Below, piece after piece: positions 57,201 to 64,000 of a stretch of 64,000 nucleotides of DNA. This DNA is from Thunnus maccoyii (taxonomy: Eukaryota > Chordata > Actinopteri > Scombriformes > Scombridae). Position 1 is the stretch's first letter; every line of letters starts with the position of its first letter. A program made the translations under genes and the position numbers. The notes under the pieces are model-generated. The model had not been told where the DNA came from. It ran no database searches and saw nothing but the letters and a program-made list of their open reading frames with translations. The DNA is taken from positions 25,721,001 to 25,785,000 of the forward strand of contig NC_056550.1 of NCBI RefSeq assembly GCF_910596095.1. The letters are read 5' to 3'.

Positions 57201-57890
57201 TTTTCACTTATGCTGGCATGTACAGACTGAGCTGAACCGACATCTCCATCACTTCTGTCCTGCCAGTTTTCTTGCACGTTTGCATTTTGCAGTTTGCAGC
57301 GCAGTCGCAGGTCAGTCGACTTTTATTCAGCTTTGATCCGCAAACTCACAAATCGGTCAACAGATGATGCGATGAAATGGAGAAGTTATTATTCTTGCAG
57401 TGTCCCGTTAACCCTGTTGACACAATATTACACCACAAGACTACAAACTCCAACCTCAGCTTGACCATCAAAGGTCTAATCAGTCAGAATAACTGGTGTC
57501 TATTGTTTTAAACATGGTTTTACTCTGAAAATCTGCCTTGTCTGAGTCCACAAAATCTACTCTTTTATGTCAGGACATGATATTACATTGAGATGAGATG
57601 ATTTTTACCATTTTTTATTAAATTATTTTGAGGATAATTAACTGTGGGACATGTTCAGGTCAACTGTACTTTACTTAGAAATCAACTACGTATTTCTATG
57701 AATGTTAAGAGCAATATTAAAGAGTTTGGGTTATAATATGTTTTGAAAAATGAGGTTGAAATAAATTAACTTGCTTTTACACATCGGTGGTTTAAGATTG
57801 AATGATTTATTTTGTACAAATATCTAAATATATATGTATTGAAGAGATGGTTGTCTTGTATGTTTTGTACTGTAATAATTCTGCTGACTA
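54300..57890. other. Intergenic DNA right of mmd, no gene seen
   Basis: Open frames are short and not protein-like. A perfect D-box (minus-strand ATTATGTAAC) lies at 55,417-55,426. A possible L2 LINE end (AATCTCATCTGAAAACATAC, then TTTTATCAAAGAGCCTTTTC) is at about 56,832-56,880. No other structure is seen. Confidence 0.5.
56830..56960 (+). mobile_element. Possible short L2 LINE 3' fragment
   Basis: In one frame it reads LKSHLKTYFYQRAFS, like the very end of L2 reverse-transcriptase ORFs, followed by T-rich UTR. The match is too short to be sure. Confidence 0.35.
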
Positions 57891-57895
57891 ATAAA

Positions 57896-58071
57896 CCTTT
57901 TTTACAGCATAAATTTTGACTTGTCATAGTAGGAAAAGCACAGCTGTTACATGGTTTTGTAAGCCGTGACAGTGTGACAGGACGCTGAAGCGAAACAGAA
58001 TCTACCCATTTTATTATGTAGACCTGTGCTTTTCCTACTGTGACATGTCAAAATGTCCTCTGTGAAAAAGG
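57896..58071. mobile_element. MITE with about 54-bp inverted ends (176 bp)
   Basis: The left arm CCTTTTTTACAGCATAAATT, then TTGACTTGTCATAGTAGGAA and AAGCACAG, is repeated inverted at 58,018-58,071 (CTGTGCTTTTCCTACTGTGA, CATGTCAAAATGTCCTCTGT, GAAAAAGG). It is non-coding and close to a perfect hairpin. Confidence 0.82.
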
Positions 58072-58079
58072 TCTGTTGA

Positions 58080-59540
58080 TGGATAACGTCATGGTCACCT
58101 CTGCTCTCCCCCCCCCCCCCTGTCTTCTTCCTCTCTAGCTTTAGATCTTCCCTAATGACACAGTCAGGCCGCATTTCACTTCTCATTCATTCCTGTGGAA
58201 CGAAGAGAGAGAGACGCATTCAATCCCAGTCATGAAACGACCCACCAGTTTCACTTCACGCTGAGTTCAATCTGGTTTAACTTTAACGCATGAAATTGCG
58301 AGGCTCTCCGGTGTCCAGCCAGTATGAGAGAGAGGGGTGGGACTGACCTCTTATTTAAGAAATATTGATTGTTGGCTGTAGTGAGTGCAGAGAGAGTGAC
58401 AGTACAGTTTTTGCTAATATGCAGTAAGCCTATACTATATAGACTTCTCTTATTAGCTCCCATAGTTTATGTTTACAACCCTACCCACGCTGTTTCCTAT
58501 CCTGCTCCTGCTTTTGGCCACACCACAATGCAGATTTTGTTCTGACGGCAGCTTAATGCCCCGCTTCATGTCACGGGATTTACCCTAATTACCAGCTTCT
58601 GGCTTGTAAATAGAGTTGACGTCAGCATCTGACTCGTAATTGCTACTCTGATTTTTCTGACTTAAATAACACAGACGTGCCCGGAAAAAGCAAACAAACA
58701 CTGATCTCTCACATCAATCAGGTCTGTTGATTAAAGATTAAATGATAAATCAATTGACATAGTGTTTATTAATCCTCACACAACCAACTCAGCAACCATA
58801 CGGCCACCAGAATTTCAATTTGGCATGATGTCTCAGCCAATGAGAGAGCTCTTCTCCATCCATGACTCACAGTTTGACCCTCCGACAGACGTCTGCAAAT
58901 ATATTTAATAAGATAAAGCTTTTTACATCCTAAAATGTCTGTATTGTATTGTAGGTTGCAGTGGGTGAAATTTCATCACAGAGCTACTGTACGGATAGTT
59001 TCTAAATGTCCTGTTATCTCACCTGCCTGATAAGTCAAAGCAGTCAAAGTTTTGACACAATTTCAATGTCTCATGAGGGTCAGACGCTCGCTGACCTAGT
59101 TTCAGTGTCCTACGCTTTTCCTCTCAGCTGATAGAAAACATGAAAATCCTCCACAATCACAAACTAGTGGAGACTCTTGTTCAGCAGACGATCAACACAA
59201 CAACTTCTCTTTGACCTTATGGGGCAGATATAGTGCACTGTGTAGGTGGGAGTGCCCTCAGAATAAAAGAGGCTTTATGTACACACGTGACCCGGGGGTT
59301 AAACAGCTTTGTAATTGGTTTACTGTTTCACGCTAGAATGCAGAGGCCATAGTTTTACCTTGTATAGGGACAGGGAAGGTGAGGAAATCAATATGGAGGA
59401 AGGTTATCTGACTGTAATTTAGAGACTATAAGTGTTAAAACTGTCTGAGAAAGTAATCGTCAGCACAGAAAACCAGAGCTGCACTTTTAAAACTTTTGAC
59501 AGATGCAGAAAATTTGTTAACACAACAAAGATTTTAAGAA
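58080..59540. other. Intergenic DNA, no gene seen
   Basis: There is a C-run at 58,109-58,120 and a CACGTG word near 59,285. No exon or repeat family is recognised. Confidence 0.5.
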
Positions 59541-59544
59541 AAAC

Positions 59545-59838
59545 ATCAATGATTGGCTGCAAAATATGTCAACTGGAAGTTTAATTGATCAGTTGTTTGG
59601 TCTATAAAATGTCAGAAAGTTGTGAAGAATGTTTCCCAGAGACCAAGGTGACGTCCTCAAATGTCTCCACAACCCAAAGATATTTAGTTTATTATCACAG
59701 AAGATTAAAGAAACCAGAAAATATTCACTTTTGAGAAGCTGGAATCAGAGAATTTGGTCATTTTCTCCTTAAAAAAATTACTCAAAACGATAATTGATTA
59801 TCAAAGTAGTTGGTGACTAATTGAATAGTTTCTATTTC
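59545..59838 (+). repeat. GCTGCAAC-TAATCGATTAATC repeat family, internal part
   Basis: It has TGTTTGGTCTATAAAATGTC, GACCAAGGTGACGTCCTC, CACAACCCAAAGATATTTAG, TTTTGAGAAGCTGGAATCAG and ACTCAAAACGATAATTGATT, in the family order. The terminal GCTGCAAC motifs are lost. Confidence 0.72.
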
Positions 59839-59860
59839 CATAAATGTGCCTGTGCCAGTT

Positions 59861-60680
59861 GAAGGTGCAGTATGTAGAATTTAGCGGCATCTAGTGGAAC
59901 AGACTTGACAGAAATGGAACATAATATTCATAAGTATGTTTTAATTAGTGTATAATCACCTGAAACTATGAATTGTTGTGTTTTTGTTAGGTTAGAATGA
60001 GCCCTTTATTTCTACATCATGGATGTATAAGGAGAACTGGATGCAGTGTCGGAGGCGAGACCCCGTTCATTCCTATGAAAGTTGCTCAGTGGCGCATGAA
60101 GCTAAAAAAGTTCAACAACTTCCGCATTGCTTCTGCATCTGTGCGGCCCATAGAGCATGCGCAGTAGTGACTTTCGCTGGCCAAGTCGGCTACTTCCGGT
60201 TTAGCCCTCCAGCTAACTTGAAAGGTGAATGAAACAATTCAATTGTGCGGCACTTCGAGGCTTTTGAAATGTGATCGGACCAAATGGATCAAATTCTGAT
60301 AGTGAGACATTTTGTTGGGGTTGTGATGCTCAAAAAAATGTATCCGCTGATTTACAGACGTCTCTTTCACAATGTAAGTCTATGGAAAACAGTCTTTTTG
60401 GGCCAGTGTGCATCACGTGACGTTGTAATTACACAATTTGGCCACTATGTCAAATTTGCTTCAAAGCCCGGCGCTCTTCCTGTATCCAGTTCTCTTTATA
60501 CATCCATGATCTACATAGGGAGTGCCCAGAACGGACAAACCAAAGACTGACTCTAGAAAGCGCTTCATGGCCACCGTATGTTCTCCTGCACGCTTGGAAA
60601 ATGAGGGTGAGGGTTCAGCTGGCTGCAATCTGCAACCCCACCATTAGATGCCACTAAATCTTACACACTGGTCCTTTAAA
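59861..60680. mobile_element. Fish MITE with GTGCAGTATGTAG-type ends, interrupted by a second element
   Basis: The left end GAAGGTGCAGTATGTAGAAT, then TTAGCGGCATCTAGTGG, and the right end inverted TTTAAAGGACCAGTGTGTAA, then GATTTAGTGGCATCTAATGG, form imperfect inverted repeats. The outer element is split at 60,017 by a 491-bp insertion; removing it joins GAGCCCTTTATTTCTACAT to AGGGAGTGCCCAGAACGG, which reads as one repeat. It is non-coding. Confidence 0.8.
60018..60508. mobile_element. Inner element inserted in the MITE, 8-bp target duplication
   Basis: The left terminus CATGGATGTATAAGGAGAAC (then TGGAT) and the right terminus inverted CATGGATGTATAAAGAGAAC (then TGGAT) differ at one of 25 bases. 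Direct repeats TTCTACAT (60,010-60,017) and ATCTACAT (60,509-60,516) flank it and match at seven of eight. The 8-bp size suggests hAT-type insertion. Interior frames do not look like a transposase. Confidence 0.85.
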
Positions 60681-60944
60681 TTTAGATCAGGTTAGTTATA
60701 TATAGTATATTTCTGCAGTATACAAATATCTTTATTCACCTGAATGCAAAACTAAACAGTGTATTTAGGTCAGGAGCTTTGCTGCTGCAGTGTTTTGCTG
60801 CACCTGTGTTAATTAATCTTGCAGCTAACAAGCTGAGCCTAGCGTGCTCTATAGTGGAAAACTCACCAGCGCTTCTGGTTGAGGATTACAGAGTGCATCA
60901 ATGCATGGCTGCTTTCCTGTACTCACTTTACACCTCAGTGTCAT

Positions 60945-61088
60945 GAGGACAAAAATCTAATCCTCACATCTGAGAGGCTGGAAGCAAAGAATTTGCAGAA
61001 AAATGACGAATAATCAATTCTCAAAATTGTCAATTCACTGTCTTTAAATCGACTAATGAATTAATCGACTAATCGTTGCAGCTCTATA
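60945..61088 (+). repeat. GCTGCAAC-TAATCGATTAATC repeat, right end only
   Basis: It has CTCACATCTGAGAGGCTGGA at the left and AATTAATCGACTAATCGTTG followed by CAGCTCTA at the end. The 5' half is absent. Confidence 0.72.
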
Positions 61089-61272
61089 CTGTAAGAAATG
61101 TTTAGAAATACAAATATGTCTTTACTACCAACACAGTTCAGTAAAAATATTCAATATAATCAAATTTGATCACAAAATATTCCCCAAACTACAGGTAAAA
61201 ATGCCTCTTTAACAGCATTTAGACCATTATAGGACTATACTGTATATATCTACTGAAATCAAGCAGGATAAT

Positions 61273-61300
61273 GACAATGATGATGATGATGATGATGAAC
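61273..61300. repeat. (GAT)n microsatellite
   Basis: About eight GAT units. Confidence 0.9.
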
Positions 61301-61826
61301 AGTTATACTAATTACAGAAATAATTTCATGATGGTACATTGCTACAATTGATCAAACTGTTTTGTAGAGTTATCTAGTTTTTAACTAATTTATACGCTGG
61401 TGAAACTATATTGAGAGATCAGGTTGTAATACTGATCAGAGCCAAAACTTTGACTCCAAATGATTGTTTTACTTTTTGTGTTTGTTTGCGAATACGGAGA
61501 CTAAAATAATGTTATGTTGTATTTGTGTGCAAGACATAATGAAAGATGTGATTTTGGGATTTGGTGTACGCAATTATACAAAGCAACTTACAAAAGCGAG
61601 ACAAGACAATCAAGTGTTAGTGACTCAAAAAGAGCCGTGCAATGAGAAGGAGCACTAGACAGATGTTTATTTATTTGTTTGTTGTTGTTTTCTTAATAAT
61701 TATCAAAGTAAGAAACAACTAGAAGTAGACAAGTGCATAAGAAAAATACCATAAACAAGAAAGTAGTGCAACAATCAACAAAAGTGCTGAAAGATTAAAG
61801 AGGCTCAAGTGTTGCAGAAAGCAAGA

Positions 61827-62118
61827 CATGCAACTAACAATTATTTTCATTATCAATTAATCTGTTGATTATTTTCTTGATTAATTGATTAGTCATTTTG
61901 TCTTTAAATGGAAGATAATGGTGAAAAATTTTGATCACTGTTTCCCAAATGCTTTGTTTTAACCTAAAGATATTCCATTTACCATCACTGAGGGCTAAAG
62001 AAACCAGAAAATATTCATATTTAAGAGGCAGGAACCAGATAATGTAAGAATTAATCAATTAATCAATTTTCTGTTGATCAACTAAACAATTAATCAACTA
62101 ATCATTGCAGCTCTAATA
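61827..62118 (+). repeat. GCTGCAAC-TAATCGATTAATC repeat family, near full-length
   Basis: The left end ATGCAACTAACAATTATTTT, interior CCTAAAGATATTCCATTTAC and GAAACCAGAAAATATTCATA, and right end CAACTAATCATTGCAGCTCT are in the standard order. Confidence 0.75.
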
Positions 62119-62779
62119 CTAAGTTAGTGAAAGTAGGTGTAGTTTGTGGTTAAGCTGATCATCTACTGTATCTACTGGTTTCACTGGAATAGAAAACTAA
62201 TGAGAAACTATCAAAAATATTGCCACAAAGATTGATCGGTGCATCTTATGAGGATATTCCTTCGTCTCCTGGTTTGTACGATGATACTTAAAGACTTTTC
62301 CTGAAACCTTTGCCACAAAGTTTTATTATATAATGGACGTGGAAACAATGTCATTTGTTTCAATTGCATAACGTATTTAGCATCTTTTTGGCTAATCCTA
62401 ACAATACCTTACAGAGAATGCTGTCAACTTATTTTATGAATGAGTTCCATTTACTGCCCATTTCTCAGAAGTAGCAGGATTACATGAGGCTCCGTTCGGG
62501 TTCCTGAGATCTATTCCTGGTTGTTGTTGGCAGCACAAACTGGAAGCTGTAATCACAGTCTCTTGAGTAATCAGGCACTAGGGTAGATAGTTTATTTATT
62601 AGCCAACAAGGGTTAAAAATACTTTACATGGACATTATAGCACTATATATCCTTATAATGTGTGTTTCATTACCTCAGACAATAAACTCTGGCTAACATG
62701 AGGAGTCTGTGTATGTTTGGTTTTCAGGCAAGATCATATTTATGGCTGTGTTTATGATCAAACCACCTCCCTGTCAGCA

Positions 62780-63108
62780 AAACGATTACTTGATTAATCA
62801 TTTAGTCCATTGACAGAAAATTAATCAACAAGTATTTTAATATTTGATTAAATGTTTTGAGTCATTTTTTAAGAAAAAATGTCCTGAGTCTCTGATTTTT
62901 GCTTCTCAAATGTGAATATTTTCTGGTTTCTTTAGTCTTCTGTGACAATAAACTAAATATCTTTGGGTTGTGGACTGCTGGTTGGGACAAAAGAATAAAT
63001 TTGAGGACGTCATCTTGGTGATCAACATTTTTTACTGTTTTCTGACATTTGATAGACAAACGACTGATTCATTAATCAAGAAAATACTAATCAGTTGCAG
63101 CCTTAATC
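62780..63108 (-). repeat. GCTGCAAC-TAATCGATTAATC repeat family copy
   Basis: The inverted orientation is shown by TTCTCAAATGTGAATATTTT, AACTAAATATCTTTGGGTTG, TTTGAGGACGTCATCTTGGT and the end TAATCAGTTGCAGCC. Confidence 0.75.
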
Positions 63109-63109
63109 A

Positions 63110-64000
63110 GTAACTCTCTAGAAGTATGATTGAATGACACTTATTAACACTATATTGCATTTAATAGCAATATTGAACAAGAAAACATTAGTGAAAAGGT
63201 TTTAAACTCAGGGCTAACATTAGCTGGTTAGCTAGCAGCGCTGTTGATTAATTAGCGTAAAGAAGGCTCACAAACATGTAAGCTAGCTGCTGTTTTTATT
63301 GACACTATTTAGCTCTTGACTCTGTAAAAAATAAATCTCCTTATGTCCATCTCCTGTTTCACAGCTGATTTGTTTGGACAAAAACAATAATTTAGCTACA
63401 GCAAAGGACAACAAGCTAACGCTAATGTTAATTACTTGTGGGTTATAGTTAAAACCTCTGATGCTAAAGTCTCTTCAAATTCTGAAGCTCAAAGTCATTT
63501 ACAAATTCATTTAAGTCAAACTGTTTTATGGTGTGAGCTAGTGATTGGTTATTCATACCTCACACTGCGGTTAACGACATTTCTACACGACTTCCAGAGC
63601 GATACAACGAAGAGTTTTCTAGCTGGAAGGAGCCAAGTAGCCTAAACAGAGAGGTGGGTCTGTGCGCAGCAGGCAGAGTTAAATGTGAATAAAAACATAA
63701 AGAAAAGTGACTTTTGTTTACATATATTTATATATATATATATATTATTAAGGCTAATTAAAAACACTTATTGAGAAAATAGAATTTAACAGTTTCTAAA
63801 ACCATCCAATCTTGAACACTTGAGGGAACATAAGCCTCCTCAAGTTGAACAGGCACAGTGCCTCTTACTTACAAGTCAGAGACTGTTAATTATGCACTTC
63901 TGACATGATACACAATGTGAATTAGGATATTTATTTCAGTTATTAGCAAGCTAACTATACTATAATACATATAAAGTACAGTCTGGCATTCTAAGTTTCA
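63110..64000. other. Intergenic DNA, no gene seen
   Basis: There is a GCTAAC/GTTAGC-rich stretch at 63,210-63,290 and a (TA)n at 63,732-63,746. No exon is recognised up to the window edge. Confidence 0.5.

Noticed and set aside
60023..60550. Frames of 69 and 88 codons inside the nested element
   Set aside because: They lie in a non-coding inverted-repeat element and show no transposase motif.
53040..64000. Expected next neighbours in the mammalian order (small membrane protein genes such as TMEM100)
   Set aside because: No frame resembles them; they may lie beyond the window or elsewhere in this genome.

Overview
The window looks like nuclear DNA of a ray-finned, probably percomorph-like teleost fish. 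Two vertebrate genes with GT-AG introns can be read completely by splicing, and the rest is AT-rich non-coding DNA full of fish-type repeats: L2-like LINE tails, Tc1 remnants, short TTAA- or hAT-type inverted-repeat elements, and long (CA/GT)n and (TA)n microsatellites. I see no bacterial operon, CRISPR array, rRNA, tRNA or viral gene.

Layout: (1) 1-26,100 is a roughly 26 kb gene-poor 5' flank of hlf. It holds a decayed L2-like LINE (about 640-1,663), a hAT-like inverted-repeat element (11,079-11,547), LINE 3' ends (18.2, 22.0-22.6 and 23.6 kb), a Tc1 transposase broken into two oppositely oriented pieces (19.55-20.83 kb) and a 284-bp foldback (23,337-23,620). (2) 26.1-42.2 kb is hlf, hepatic leukemia factor, a PAR-family bZIP transcription factor on the + strand: four coding exons, 307 codons, a CpG-rich first exon with a CRE, an 8.7 kb intron 2 loaded with copies of one repeat family, and a long 3' UTR. 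(3) 42.2-43.5 kb is the tail-to-tail gap. (4) 43.5/45.3-about 53.1 kb is mmd, monocyte-to-macrophage differentiation associated (PAQR11), on the - strand: seven coding exons, 239 codons. (5) 53.2-64 kb is the mmd 5' flank and further repeat-rich intergenic DNA, including a nested transposon insertion with an almost perfect target duplication.

The neighbouring hlf-mmd order is the same as in mammals (HLF and MMD are adjacent on human 17q22), which supports both calls. The genes are not known to act in one pathway: hlf is a nuclear, clock-linked regulator and mmd a seven-helix membrane protein of Golgi or other internal membranes. Their 3' ends face each other.

I found no obviously novel gene system. 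The most unusual structures are a pair of long palindromic TTAA-flanked elements lying in inverted orientation on either side of mmd exon 1, a GC-rich island with two CACGTG E-boxes in hlf intron 2, a 49-nt near-pure G tract just upstream of hlf exon 3, C-runs right after the stop codons of both genes, and the split Tc1 copy. All calls come from reading the sequence; family names rest on recalled family features and no search was run.
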